From positions 1 to 64,000 of the forward strand of contig NZ_JADWYQ010000033.1 in NCBI RefSeq assembly GCF_022414575.1: a stretch of DNA of 64,000 bases, written 5' to 3'. Below are positions 30,962 to 41,148 of this stretch, one piece after another. The translations under genes and the position numbers were made by a program. The first letter of the stretch is position 1, and each line of letters opens with the position of its first letter. This DNA comes from Streptomyces sp. MUM 178J. GTDB lineage: Bacteria > Actinomycetota > Actinomycetes > Streptomycetales > Streptomycetaceae. Below the pieces are notes generated by a model. That model was not told the DNA's origin. It saw only the letters and a program-made list of their open reading frames with translations, and made no database searches.

Positions 30962-31989
30962 TGGCAGATCCCTCACCGACGATCACCTACCTCGACGGCG
31001 CCGACGTGGAGCGGCTGTCCGCGGACCTGCCGGTCGTCGAACGCGCCCACGAGACCCTGCTGGCCTACGGCCGCAAGGAGGCGGGGCTGACCCTCGAGGC
31101 GGCACTGCGCTGGACCACGCGCTCGGGTGCCGCAGCCCGCAGCCTCATCCTTCCCGGCTGGTCCGGAGACAGCTACGGCTGCAAGATCATCAACGCCTCG
31201 CTGGGCAACCACCTGCTCGGGCAGCCCCGCGCCGCGGGGCTGATCGTGCTCAACGACCCGGAGACGGCGCGCCCCGTCTGCATCATGGAGGGCGGACGGA
31301 TCAGCGCCCTGCGGACCGCCGGGGTCTCGCTCGCCGCCGTGCGTGCCGTCCGGGACCTGGCCGCGATCACACGCGTGGCCTTTCTCGGCTGCGGCCGGCA
31401 GGCCGAGGTCCACCGCGAGCTGCTGGCCGCCGTCTGCCCGGGCGTGGAGGAGCTGTTCCTCTTCGACCAGGACGCCGCGCGGGCGCGTGGGCTGGCCGCC
31501 CGCTGGGCGGCGTCGGGCCCCGGTACCCGGGTGACCGTGAGCGCCGGAGCCCGGGAGGCGGTGGAGCAGGCCCAGCTGACCATCGCGGTGACCACCACCA
31601 CCGAACCGTACGTGGAACTGGACTGGGTCCCGGCGGGCGGGACCTTCGTGAACGTGTCGCTGGACGACGCCGCGGAGAGCCTGCTGCTGGGCTGCGACCA
31701 CCTCTTCGTCGACGACTGGGACCTCGTCGTGGACGACGACCACCGGCTGCTGGGCTCGCTGGCACGGTCCGGCCGGATCAGCGGCCCCGGGACCCGGGCT
31801 CCGGAGGGCGGCCGCTCGGTGGACGCCGCTCTGCCCGCGCTGTTCGCGGGCGAGTACCAGCGCGCCGTCCGCCCGGACGAGCGCGTGGTGGTCAATCCGT
31901 TCGGCATGGGCGTCCAGGACATCGCGCTAGCCGCCGCCGTGCACGAGCGGGCCCTGGCGCAGGGCGTCGGCCTGCAGCTGAAGCGCTGA
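30961..31989 (+). CDS. SbnB-like ornithine cyclodeaminase-family enzyme for L-2,3-diaminopropionate
   Basis: A 342-aa member of the ornithine cyclodeaminase/mu-crystallin family with an NAD-binding core. ALRTAGVSLAAVRAV precedes the Rossmann motif VAFLGCGRQAEVH near residue 140. SbnB oxidatively hydrolyses ACEGA to L-2,3-diaminopropionate and 2-oxoglutarate (family knowledge). One-base overlap with the SbnA-like gene indicates a paired function. The Dap formed here is a plausible substrate for NRPS module 2, whose pocket carries acidic residues. The gene ends just before a very long convergent terminator. Confidence 0.9.
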   Translation: MADPSPTITYLDGADVERLSADLPVVERAHETLLAYGRKEAGLTLEAALRWTTRSGAAARSLILPGWSGDSYGCKIINASLGNHLLGQPRAAGLIVLNDPETARPVCIMEGGRISALRTAGVSLAAVRAVRDLAAITRVAFLGCGRQAEVHRELLAAVCPGVEELFLFDQDAARARGLAARWAASGPGTRVTVSAGAREAVEQAQLTIAVTTTTEPYVELDWVPAGGTFVNVSLDDAAESLLLGCDHLFVDDWDLVVDDDHRLLGSLARSGRISGPGTRAPEGGRSVDAALPALFAGEYQRAVRPDERVVVNPFGMGVQDIALAAAVHERALAQGVGLQLKR

Positions 31990-31991
31990 TC

Positions 31992-32056
31992 CTGAGATTC
32001 CCCCCATGACTGAGGCCCCGCCGATGGCGGGGCCTCAGTCATGGGGGGAATCTCAG
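31992..32056. terminator. Convergent bidirectional terminator with a perfect 31-bp stem
   Basis: The arms 31992-32022 and 32026-32056 are exact reverse complements with a three-base loop (GAT). The structure begins three bases after the SbnB-like stop. Its right arm contains the stop codon of the convergent acyl-CoA dehydrogenase gene (32053-32055). It would terminate both transcripts and block read-through in either direction. Confidence 0.95.
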
Positions 32057-33219
32057 TAGGACTTGGGCAGTCCCAGCGTGTAGTGGCAGACGAAGTTGAG
32101 GATCATCTCCCGGCTCACCGGGGCGATCCTGGGCACCCGGGAGAGCGTCAGCAGCGAAGCGAGCCCGTACTCGGCGGTGAGCCCGTTCCCGCCCAGGGTG
32201 TGGATCGCCTGGTCGACCGCTCGGGCGCACGCCTCGGCCGCGGCGTACTTCGCCATGTTCGCGGCCTCCCCCGCGGCCATGTCGTCGCCGGCGTCGTACA
32301 GTTCGGCCGCCCTGCGCGTCATCAGCCGCGCCAGTTCCAGTTCGATGTGGATCCGCGCGAGCGGATGGGCGACGGCCTGGTGCGCGCCGATCGGGGCCGA
32401 CCACACCTGCCGGGAGCGGGCGTAGCCGACCGCCTTGTCCAGGGCGTGCCGCCCCAGGCCCACCGCGAACGCGGCGATCATGATCCGCTCGGGGTTGAGC
32501 CCGGCGAACAGCTGTTGCAGACCGGCGCCCTCGTGGCCGACCAGCGCCTCGGCCGGCAGCCGCACCTCATCGAGGAAGAGCTGGAACTGGCGTTCCGGCG
32601 CCGACAGTTCCATCTCGATCTCACGGAACTCGAAGCCGGGGGTGTCCCGCGGTACGACGAACAGGCACGGCTTCAGCTTGCCGCTGCGGGCGTCCGCCGT
32701 GCGGCCAACCACCATCGTGGCGTCGGCCTCGTCCACGCCGGAGACGAACACCTTACGGCCGCTGAGCAGCCATTCGGCGCCGTCCCGGCTGGCGACGGTG
32801 GTCAGTTGGTGGGAGTTCGATCCGGCGTCCGGTTCCGTGATGCCGAAGGCCATCCGGGAGGTTCCGTCGGCGAGCCCCGGCAAGAGCCGGCGTTTCTGCT
32901 CCGGGGTACCGAAGCGGCTGATGACCGTCCCGCAGATCGCGGGCGACACCACGAGCATGAGCAGCGGGCTGCCGGCCGCGCCCAGTTCCTCCAAGACGAT
33001 GGAGAGCTCGGTGATGCCGCAGCCACCGCCGCCGTACTCCTCGGGAAGGTTGACGCCCAGGTAGCCCAGGCGCCCCGCCTCGGACCAGAGTTCCTCCGGC
33101 GTCCGCGGATCCGGCCCGCCCTGCCCGGTTCCGCGGGCGAAGCCGGCGACGGCCTCCCGCAGCGCCCGTCGCTCCGCGTTCTCCGCCAGGGTGCCGGCCT
33201 CCCGGCGCCGGGCGCTCAC
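32053..33219 (-). CDS. Acyl-CoA dehydrogenase family protein
   Basis: A 388-aa flavoprotein of the acyl-CoA dehydrogenase fold. Visible are LPEEYGGGG, FGITEPDAGSNSHQL, NPERIMIAAFAVGLGRHAL and HTLGGNGLTAEYGLASL. The last block is the region that holds the catalytic base in several subfamilies. The reading frame extends further upstream, but a GTG at 33219 overlaps the CaiB-type stop as GTGA, and that start removes an Arg/Pro-rich non-family extension. It should desaturate an acyl thioester, probably the fatty or branched acyl group destined for the peptide N-terminus (inference). It differs clearly from the prolyl dehydrogenase at 22.3-23.6 kb. Confidence 0.9.
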   Translation of the reverse strand: MSARRREAGTLAENAERRALREAVAGFARGTGQGGPDPRTPEELWSEAGRLGYLGVNLPEEYGGGGCGITELSIVLEELGAAGSPLLMLVVSPAICGTVISRFGTPEQKRRLLPGLADGTSRMAFGITEPDAGSNSHQLTTVASRDGAEWLLSGRKVFVSGVDEADATMVVGRTADARSGKLKPCLFVVPRDTPGFEFREIEMELSAPERQFQLFLDEVRLPAEALVGHEGAGLQQLFAGLNPERIMIAAFAVGLGRHALDKAVGYARSRQVWSAPIGAHQAVAHPLARIHIELELARLMTRRAAELYDAGDDMAAGEAANMAKYAAAEACARAVDQAIHTLGGNGLTAEYGLASLLTLSRVPRIAPVSREMILNFVCHYTLGLPKSY

Positions 33220-34364
33220 CCGGCCACCTCCGCGAGGATCTCCGCCGTGTGCTCCCCGTGCCCGGGAGCGGGGCGGCGCAGCGAGTCGAGGCCGGATCCG
33301 AACCGTACGGGGAAGCGGACCTGTCGGCGGGCCTGCGTGGTCGCGGAGCCCGGCAGGGTGCCCACCAGGTTCCGGTCGAGGACGTGTTCGTCCGCGAGGA
33401 ACGCGCCGGGTGAGTCGTACACGGGGGCCCAGGGCAGGTCCAGCCCGGAGAGCGCGTCCGTCCACCAGGCCAGGTCCCTGCGCCGGAAGACGTCCGTGAG
33501 CAGGGCCCTGACGTCCTCGCGGGCCCGGGTGCGGTCGGCCCGCCGGTCGTAGGAGTCGTCGTCGAGCTCGGGGAAGTCCGCGGCGAAGGCCTTCCGGAAG
33601 GTCAGCCAGAACTTGTCCTCGAAGGTGGCGAAGGCGATCCGCTGCCCGTCGCCCACGAAGAACACGTCATTGTCCCCCGTGACGAGCGGACTGTCGGCGG
33701 GATCCGCGAGGCCGAGCAGGGGCAGGGCGAGCGGTCCGGCCCAGCCCGCGGCCGCCTCGTGCAGCGACACGTCGAGGTGCTGACCCTCGCCGTTCGCGGC
33801 GGCGGCGCCGACGGCCACTACCGTGGACAGCGCCGCGTACATCGCGCCCGCCAGGTCGGCCACCCGCACCCCGACCCGGTCGACGCTCTCACCCGGGCGG
33901 TGAGGGACGGCGAAGAACCCGGACAGGGCGAGGAAGTTGAGGTCGTGGCCCGGCCGGGAGGCGTAGGGGCCGCTCTGCCCGAAACCGGTGATCGAGCACA
34001 GCACCACCCGCGGGTTCACAGACCGCAGCCGTTCGTAGCCCAGCCCCATGGAGTCCAGGACGCCGGGCCGGTAGCTCTCCACGACGGCGTCGCTGCGCTC
34101 CACCAGCCGCAGCAGCGTCTCGCGGCCGGCCGGTTCCCGCAGGTCCAGCACGACCGACCGCTTGTTGCGGTTCAGCGCGGCGAACGTCTCCGGGTCCACC
34201 AGGCGTCCGTAGTCGCCGCCGTCGGGACTCTCCACCTTGATGACGTCGGCTCCAAGGTCGGCCATGAGGACCGTCGCGAAACCCCCGGGCAGCAGACGCG
34301 AAAGATCGAGGATCCGAATTCCGCCAAGTCCGGGCCAGCCGGCCGTCACATCCACCTGTGTCAC
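33216..34364 (-). CDS. CaiB/BaiF family (class III) CoA-transferase
   Basis: A class III CoA-transferase of about 382 aa. The family start GIRILDLSRLLPGGFATVLMADLGADVIKVE is followed by NRNKRSVVLDLR. The VESYRPGVLDSMGLGYE segment and a candidate catalytic Asp in DLAGAMYAALS lie downstream. A longer frame exists, but the second of two adjacent GTG codons, at 34364, has GGAGG six bases upstream and restores the normal family length. It is the first gene of a two-gene leftward operon with an acyl-CoA dehydrogenase. Together they probably activate or exchange CoA on an unusual acid (inference). Confidence 0.9.
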   Translation of the reverse strand: MTQVDVTAGWPGLGGIRILDLSRLLPGGFATVLMADLGADVIKVESPDGGDYGRLVDPETFAALNRNKRSVVLDLREPAGRETLLRLVERSDAVVESYRPGVLDSMGLGYERLRSVNPRVVLCSITGFGQSGPYASRPGHDLNFLALSGFFAVPHRPGESVDRVGVRVADLAGAMYAALSTVVAVGAAAANGEGQHLDVSLHEAAAGWAGPLALPLLGLADPADSPLVTGDNDVFFVGDGQRIAFATFEDKFWLTFRKAFAADFPELDDDSYDRRADRTRAREDVRALLTDVFRRRDLAWWTDALSGLDLPWAPVYDSPGAFLADEHVLDRNLVGTLPGSATTQARRQVRFPVRFGSGLDSLRRPAPGHGEHTAEILAEVAG

Positions 34365-34594
34365 CACTCCCCTCCGGCCCGCCTTCCGGGTGAGGGCGGG
34401 CACAAGCGCCCGTACGCTAACTGGATTTCGGCACTCCCCCCCTGCACGGAAGCTGTACGGGTCCTGCCTCCCTCGGCCACATCCCTCTCGAGAGGGAGCG
34501 CGTTCCTGCCACCGGGGGATCCGGCACCGGCCGGCTCGCGGTTGGCTTGAGCAACACAAGGCAGTCCGGCAGTGCATCATCGAGGAGAGCTTCC
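34365..34594. promoter_or_regulatory. Divergent promoter region between CoA-transferase and acyl-CoA ligase genes
   Basis: This 230-bp gap contains a 16-bp perfect palindrome, TCCCTCTCGAGAGGGA, at about 34482-34497. Downstream of it is an array that recurs at 39.3 kb: GAGGGAG, four bases, TTCCTGCCACCGGGGGATCC, then G, 15 bases and CGGTTGGCTTGAG, ending near 34552. GAGGAG seven bases before the ATG at 34595 is the ribosome-binding site. Confidence 0.65.
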
Positions 34595-36268
<1,674 letters not shown>

Positions 36269-36314
36269 CCGCCGCCCCGCCCACGCCCCTCGCACACACC
36301 GGAGCACCCCAACC

Positions 36315-37358
36315 ATGAAGATCTCCATGCAGCTCAAGTACGACACCAACATCGTCACGGCGGCCGATCAGGTCGCCGAACTCGAACGGGCCGGGCTCGA
36401 CCTGATCTGGGTCCCAGAGGCGTACGGCTACGACGCCCCCAGCTTCATGGGCTACCTCGCCGCCCGCACCGAGCGGATCGGCATCGGCTCCGGCATCCTG
36501 TCCGTCTTCAGCCGCACCCCGGCGCTGCTCGCGATGACCGCAGCAGGTGTCGACGCCCTGTCGGGCAGCCGCTGCCACCTGGGACTCGGCTCCTCCGGGC
36601 CGCAGGTCGTCGAGGGCTTCCACGGGGTCCCGTACGCCGCGCCGGTCGCCCGTACCCGCGAGACCATCGAGGTCATGCGTGCCTTCTGGCAGCGGGACAA
36701 GGCCGTCGAGTACAGCGGCCGTTCCGTGCGGCTGCCCCTGCCCGCGGGCGAGGGGAGCGGGCTCGGCGTCCCCATGAAGCTGCTCACGCCGCCCGTGCGC
36801 CCCTCCGTTCCCGTGTGGGTGGCGGCACTGGGGCCGAAGAACGTCCGCATGGCCGCGGAAACCGCCGACGGATGGCTGCCGATGTTCTTCGTCCCCGAGT
36901 GGTGCGACCGCGCCTGGGGCGAGGCGCTCCGGGGCGGTGCGGCCGCCCGCGACCCGCGGCTGGGCCCGCTGCAGATCTCCGCCGGCGGTCTGCTGGCCAT
37001 CGGTCCGGACGCCGCCCGTGCCCGGGAACTGGCGCGGGGCCAGCTCGCCCTGTTCATCGGCGGCATGGGCGCGCCCGGCCACAACTACTACTACAACCTG
37101 GCCGCCAGGTACGGCTACGCCCGGGAGTCCGAGACCATCCAGCGGCTCTTCCTGGCGGGCGACAAGGCCGGGGCGGCCGCCGCCGTTCCCGCCGCGCTGC
37201 TGGAGGCGACGACCATCTGTGGCACGGAGAGCTACGTGAAGGACCGCGTCGATGCCTACCGTCAAGCCGGCGTGACCCATCTCCAGGTCGTCCCGGTGCC
37301 CCAGGACGGGCAGAGCGAGGCCTCGGTCGTCGCGCGCCTGCGCGACCTCGTGGGCTGA
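36315..37358 (+). CDS. LLM-class flavin-dependent (F420-type) oxidoreductase
   Basis: A 347-aa luciferase-like TIM-barrel oxidoreductase. The N-terminus DQVAELERAGLDLIWVPEAYGYDAPSFMGYLAARTERIGIGSGIL and the VWVAALGPKNVRMAAETADGWLPMFF block are typical of F420-dependent members, such as those acting on tetrahydromethanopterin. The true substrate cannot be predicted. It follows the acyl-CoA ligase by 46 bp on the same strand, so it is probably co-transcribed. It may reduce or oxidise an acyl, terpenoid or amino-acid intermediate. Confidence 0.88.
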   Translation: MKISMQLKYDTNIVTAADQVAELERAGLDLIWVPEAYGYDAPSFMGYLAARTERIGIGSGILSVFSRTPALLAMTAAGVDALSGSRCHLGLGSSGPQVVEGFHGVPYAAPVARTRETIEVMRAFWQRDKAVEYSGRSVRLPLPAGEGSGLGVPMKLLTPPVRPSVPVWVAALGPKNVRMAAETADGWLPMFFVPEWCDRAWGEALRGGAAARDPRLGPLQISAGGLLAIGPDAARARELARGQLALFIGGMGAPGHNYYYNLAARYGYARESETIQRLFLAGDKAGAAAAVPAALLEATTICGTESYVKDRVDAYRQAGVTHLQVVPVPQDGQSEASVVARLRDLVG

Positions 37359-37377
37359 CCCGGGCGCGCCGGCGCTC

Positions 37378-38028
37378 TCAGCGCAGCTCGATGAAGCCCG
37401 CCTCGTAGGCGAACACCACCGCCTGCGTCCGGTCCCGGGCCCCCAGCTTGGCCAGGGTGCTGCTGACATGGGTCTTGACCGTCTGCACCCCGAGGAACAG
37501 CTCCGCGGCGATCTCCGCGTTCGACATCCCCTTGCCCATCAGGCGCAGCACCTCCGCCTCCCGCTCCGTGAACTGCACGTGGGACAGACCGCCTCCGGCG
37601 TCCCGCTGGAGCCGTCCCGAGAGCAGCCCGCGGATGGCGGTGGGGAAGAGCACCGAGTCCCCCGTGGCCACCGTGCGCACCGCCTGGACGATCTCGGCCG
37701 GCCGGGAGCGCTTGAGCAGGAACCCCGCGGCCCCTTCGCGCAGCGCCTCGTAGACGTAGTCATCGCGCTCGAAGGTGGTGATCACCAGCACGCGGGGCGG
37801 TTGCGGTACCCGCGCCATCAGCTCGCGGGTGGCCGTGATGCCGTCGACCTGGGGCATCCGGACGTCCATGATCACCACGTCGGGCCGCAGCTCCAGCACC
37901 TTCGTGACCACCTCGGCGCCGTCGGACGCCTCGCCGACCACAGTGATTCCCGGGCTGTTGCCGAGGATTGCGGAGATTCCGGTCCGGACGAGTTCCTCGT
38001 CGTCCACGAGCAGCACAGAAATGGTCAT
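37378..38028 (-). CDS. NarL/LuxR-family two-component response regulator
   Basis: A 216-aa response regulator. The receiver domain covers residues 1-120: acidic pair DDEE near residue 9, phospho-acceptor Asp in VVIMDVRMP near residue 53, and Lys in FLLKRSRP. A LuxR-type HTH covers residues 148-210 (FTEREAEVLRLMGKGMSNAEIAAELFLGVQTVKTHVSSTLAKLGA). It is one base downstream of the sensor kinase stop. The start is the ATG at 38028; the frame extends upstream only through kinase sequence. The likely targets are the promoters at 34.5 and 39.3 kb, because of a shared motif (inference). Confidence 0.95.
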   Translation of the reverse strand: MTISVLLVDDEELVRTGISAILGNSPGITVVGEASDGAEVVTKVLELRPDVVIMDVRMPQVDGITATRELMARVPQPPRVLVITTFERDDYVYEALREGAAGFLLKRSRPAEIVQAVRTVATGDSVLFPTAIRGLLSGRLQRDAGGGLSHVQFTEREAEVLRLMGKGMSNAEIAAELFLGVQTVKTHVSSTLAKLGARDRTQAVVFAYEAGFIELR

Positions 38029-38029
38029 G

Positions 38030-39259
38030 TCAAGGTCCCAACCGTAGGGGCAGAGAGGCACTGACGGTCCAGCGTCCAGACTCGGCTCCGGCGGTGGCCC
38101 GGCCACCCAGGAGTGCGGCCCTCTCGCGCAGGCTGCGCAGGCCCTTGCCCGTACCCGACGCCCGGCCGGCCGCCTCCACCAGGGTATTCGCCACCGAGAG
38201 TTCCAACTGGTCCCCCCTGATATCCAGGACGACGTCCACGGCCGCACCGGGGGCGTGCTTCATGGCGTTGGTCAACGACTCCTGGAGGATGCGGTACGCC
38301 TCGCGGGTGACCACACCGGGTACCCCCTCGAAGCTCGCGGCCGCCCGGCACGTCACGGTCACTCCGGCCGCCCGGCTCGCCTCCAGCAACGGCCCGATGT
38401 CCTCCAGCGTGGGGCGCGCCGCCCGGGCCGGACCGCCCTCCTCCTGCTCCTTCAGATAGCCGAGGGTGCGCTCCAGGTCCTCCAGCGCGCGGCGGCCCGC
38501 CTCCTCGATGGCGGTCAGCGCACGGACCACGAAGTCCCGGTCCACGTCGATCAGTTCCCGGGCGGCCCCGGCCTGGAGGACGCTCGCTGTGAGGGCGTGT
38601 CCGATGGAGTCGTGCAGTTCGCCCGCGAGCCGGTTGCGCGCCAGGAGGTCATCGGCCCGCCGTTCCGCGTCCGCGAGCCGCTCCGCCGCCGAGGGGCCCA
38701 AAAGCCTTGTGGACAGGGTGAGTTGAACCTTGCCCGCACCGACGACGACGGCGGCGATCAGGAGCAACAGGGGCGGCACGAAGGCCAGGTACCAGATGTA
38801 CTCATGGCCCCCCGGTATCTCCAGGCCCATGACCCGGTGGACCCCCTCGACCGCCGGCGCAGTCGCCACTGTCCCGGTCAGGGACAGCAGTTGGGCCATC
38901 AGGCTGGCGAACAGCAGCCCCCACCAGACCCGCACGACGAGCCAGACACCCGTGCGCCAGCGCTCCGTGAGGCTGTTCGCCTTGGCCAGGCTGATCTCGT
39001 TCTCGTCCCGCGGTGCCAGCAGCAGCCGGGCCTGGATCCCCTCGGCGTGCCGTACGCCCGGCAGCATCCCGAGCAGCAGCAGGAGGGGCACCGGGACCAG
39101 CGCCGACGAGACCAGGGTCCGCACGAGGGACTCCGAGAAGCCCGGATAGACCAGCACGCACACCGGTCCCACCGCCGCGCTGACCAGCAGGTGCAGGCCG
39201 CGGGTGTACGTACGCCCCCGGGCCAGGACGGAAAGCATGGACGCGGGCGTGGCGCGCAA
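38030..39259 (-). CDS. NarL-family sensor histidine kinase (HisKA_3)
   Basis: A 409-aa membrane sensor kinase. Four hydrophobic segments occupy roughly residues 20-180. The phospho-accepting His lies in ELHDSIGHALTASV near residue 213, and a HATPase domain follows (ILQESLTNAMKHAPGA, GKGLRSLRERAALLGG). A TTG at 39259 is chosen as start because GGGAGGAG lies 8-9 bases upstream. The ATG at 39238 has no comparable site, and a much longer frame upstream runs antisense to the ABC gene. It is coupled to the response regulator (one-base gap) and divergent from a two-gene ABC transporter, the classic layout of an antibiotic-sensing module. Confidence 0.92.
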   Translation of the reverse strand: MRATPASMLSVLARGRTYTRGLHLLVSAAVGPVCVLVYPGFSESLVRTLVSSALVPVPLLLLLGMLPGVRHAEGIQARLLLAPRDENEISLAKANSLTERWRTGVWLVVRVWWGLLFASLMAQLLSLTGTVATAPAVEGVHRVMGLEIPGGHEYIWYLAFVPPLLLLIAAVVVGAGKVQLTLSTRLLGPSAAERLADAERRADDLLARNRLAGELHDSIGHALTASVLQAGAARELIDVDRDFVVRALTAIEEAGRRALEDLERTLGYLKEQEEGGPARAARPTLEDIGPLLEASRAAGVTVTCRAAASFEGVPGVVTREAYRILQESLTNAMKHAPGAAVDVVLDIRGDQLELSVANTLVEAAGRASGTGKGLRSLRERAALLGGRATAGAESGRWTVSASLPLRLGP

Positions 39260-39343
39260 CGTGTGTCTCCTCCCTCCCCAGAGGGAGGAGATTCCCGCCT
39301 CCGGGGGATCCGCTGTTCGCGGTGAAACGGTTGGCTTAAGGAC
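39260..39343. promoter_or_regulatory. Compact divergent promoter/operator between sensor kinase and ABC transporter
   Basis: This 84-bp gap contains an 11-bp inverted repeat with a four-base loop, TCTCCTCCCTC-CCCA-GAGGGAGGAGA, at about 39266-39291. One arm doubles as the kinase ribosome-binding site. To its right is the motif also seen at 34.5 kb: GAGGGAG, four bases, TTCCCGCCTCCGGGGGATCC, then G, 15 bases and CGGTTGGCTTAAG. CGGTTGGCTTAAG ends four bases before the ABC gene ATG, so that mRNA is likely leaderless or nearly so. Confidence 0.65.
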
Positions 39344-40309
39344 ATGAAGAGCGACAGGGAATTCACGAACGGCGCAGGAGCCACACCGGCCATCGACGTA
39401 TCGGGCCTGGTCAAGGCCTACGGTAACAAGACCGTGGTGAACGGCTTGACCTTCCAGGTGCAGGCCGGAGTGGTCACCGGCTTCCTCGGCCCCAACGGCG
39501 CCGGGAAGTCCACGACCATGCGGATGATGCTCGGTCTCGACCGCCCCACCGACGGCCGCGTGCTCATCTCCGGCCGGGCCTACGGGGAGCTGGGCGAGCC
39601 CCTGCGGCACGTGGGTGCCCTGCTGGACGCCGGCGCCGCCCACCCGGGCCGGACCGCCCGCGACCACTTGCTCTGCATGGCCCGCGCCAACCGCATCCCC
39701 GCCTCGCGGGTCGACGAGGTACTGGAGCAGGTCGGCATGGCCACTGTGGCCAAGCGCCGCGTCGGCGGATTCTCCCTGGGCATGCGCCAGCGCCTGGGCA
39801 TCGCCGCCGCCCTGCTCGGCGACCCGCGGGTGCTGATCCTGGACGAGCCGGTCAACGGCCTGGACCCCGAAGGGATCCGCTGGCTGCGGCACTTCCTGAA
39901 GGACCTGGCGGCCGAGGGCCGCGCGGTGCTGATCTCCAGCCACCTGATGACCGAGATGGCCCTCCTCGCCGACCGGCTGATCGTCATCGGCAAGGGCAGC
40001 CTGCTGGCCGACGTCTCCATGGCCGAGTTCGCCGCGGAGCACGGGCGCAGCCGGGTGCGGGTGCGCTCCACCGAGCCGGTGCGGCTGCGCGCCGCCCTGG
40101 AACGCAAGAAGCTGCGCGTGGAGGCCGCCGCCGACGGCAGCCTGGAGGTGTACGGGACCGATGTCGTCGAGGTCGGCCGGATCGCGTCCCACGAAGGCAC
40201 CTCGGTCCTGGAGTTGTCGCATGTCGAGGACTCTCTGGAAGACGCATTCATGCGCATGACCGCCGACTCGGTGGAATATGTGGCACGACCCCTTGGAAAG
40301 GTGGCCTGA
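39344..40309 (+). CDS. ABC transporter ATP-binding protein (DrrA-type export)
   Basis: A 321-aa ATPase with Walker A GPNGAGKST near residue 52, signature FSLGMRQRLG near residue 140, Walker B VLILDEP near residue 165 and the switch His in LISSHLMTEM. A C-terminal extension of about 90 residues follows, as in DrrA/BcrA-type exporters. The permease begins two bases after its stop. Together they would export, and give resistance to, a membrane-active peptide. Regulation by the divergent two-component system is likely from position and from the shared promoter motif. The start ATG has almost no leader, so a leaderless transcript is plausible. Confidence 0.95.
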   Translation: MKSDREFTNGAGATPAIDVSGLVKAYGNKTVVNGLTFQVQAGVVTGFLGPNGAGKSTTMRMMLGLDRPTDGRVLISGRAYGELGEPLRHVGALLDAGAAHPGRTARDHLLCMARANRIPASRVDEVLEQVGMATVAKRRVGGFSLGMRQRLGIAAALLGDPRVLILDEPVNGLDPEGIRWLRHFLKDLAAEGRAVLISSHLMTEMALLADRLIVIGKGSLLADVSMAEFAAEHGRSRVRVRSTEPVRLRAALERKKLRVEAAADGSLEVYGTDVVEVGRIASHEGTSVLELSHVEDSLEDAFMRMTADSVEYVARPLGKVA

Positions 40310-40311
40310 AC

Positions 40312-41061
40312 ATGTCCGTCAACGCAGTCCTCTACTCGGAGTGGACGAAGATCCGCTCGGTCCGTTCGGTCGCCTGGGCCCTGCCCCTGGCCGCTGCCCT
40401 CCTCATCGGCATCGGCGCCGGCGTGACCGGCTCGGTCGGCGCGGCCGAGTCCGACGCGAAGAACTTCGACCCGGTCCAGCTCGGCTACTACGGCCTCTTC
40501 TTCGCTCATGTCGTCGTGATCGCCTTCGCGGTCCTGGTGGTCGGGAACGAGTACAACACCGGCTCCATCCGCACGTCCCTGGCCACCGTTCCCCGGCGCG
40601 GCCTCTTCTACGGCGCCAAGCTGACCACCGGTGCGGCGCTGGCCCTGGCGGCCGGAGTGGTCGCCTCGGCCGGCACCTTCTTCGCCTCGCAGAACCTGCT
40701 CGGCGAGCACGGCGTCGCCTTCGGCGACGAGGGAACCGTCCGCGCGGTCACCGCCGGCGCTCTCTACTTCCCGCTCATGGCCGTCATGTGCATGGGCATC
40801 ACGGCGATGCTCCGCAGCCAGATGCTCTCCATGGGCTTCCTCGTACCGGTTCTCTTCCTCGTCTCCCCCGTTCTCGCCGAGATCCCCGGCCTGCGTGCGG
40901 TGGCCTGGTACCTCCCGGACCGCGCCGGCCAGTACGCCCTGCGGGTCAACCTCGACCCGGCGGCCCCGTACAGCCCGGTGGTCGGACTGCTGATCCTCGC
41001 GATCTGGGCGGCCGCGGCGGCGGCGGGCGGCTGGCTCGTGCTCCGCAAGCGTGACGCGTGA
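40312..41061 (+). CDS. ABC transporter permease (ABC-2 type)
   Basis: A 249-aa integral membrane protein with about six hydrophobic segments: near residues 22-40, 60-80, 108-128, 145-165, 172-195 and 222-243. The conserved ABC-2 feature VGNEYNTGSIRTSLATVPRR lies near residue 80. It is the membrane partner of the ATPase two bases upstream. The pair lacks a separate substrate-binding protein, consistent with export. Confidence 0.94.
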   Translation: MSVNAVLYSEWTKIRSVRSVAWALPLAAALLIGIGAGVTGSVGAAESDAKNFDPVQLGYYGLFFAHVVVIAFAVLVVGNEYNTGSIRTSLATVPRRGLFYGAKLTTGAALALAAGVVASAGTFFASQNLLGEHGVAFGDEGTVRAVTAGALYFPLMAVMCMGITAMLRSQMLSMGFLVPVLFLVSPVLAEIPGLRAVAWYLPDRAGQYALRVNLDPAAPYSPVVGLLILAIWAAAAAAGGWLVLRKRDA

Positions 41062-41109
41062 CCGCGGCGAGGCAGACCGGCAGCCCAGGGAGGCCGCCTG
41101 ATACGGCGT

Positions 41110-41141
41110 AAGGGGACGGCAGCACCATCGGTCGTCCCCTT
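41110..41141. terminator. Hairpin terminator between convergent permease and regulator genes
   Basis: A nine-base stem, AAGGGGACG paired with CGTCCCCTT (41110-41118 and 41133-41141), with a 14-base loop and a short T run after it. It lies in the 87-bp gap between the permease stop and the stop of the convergent regulator gene. Confidence 0.6.
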
Positions 41142-41148
41142 TGGCCGT

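Noticed and set aside
33220-33465. Extended N-terminus of the acyl-CoA dehydrogenase
   Set aside because: The extension is Arg/Pro-rich shadow of the CaiB-type gene. The GTGA overlap at 33219 gives family length.
39260-40222. 730-aa version of the sensor kinase starting at 40222
   Set aside because: The extra N-terminus is entirely antisense to the ABC ATPase gene. A TTG with an ideal ribosome-binding site explains the start.
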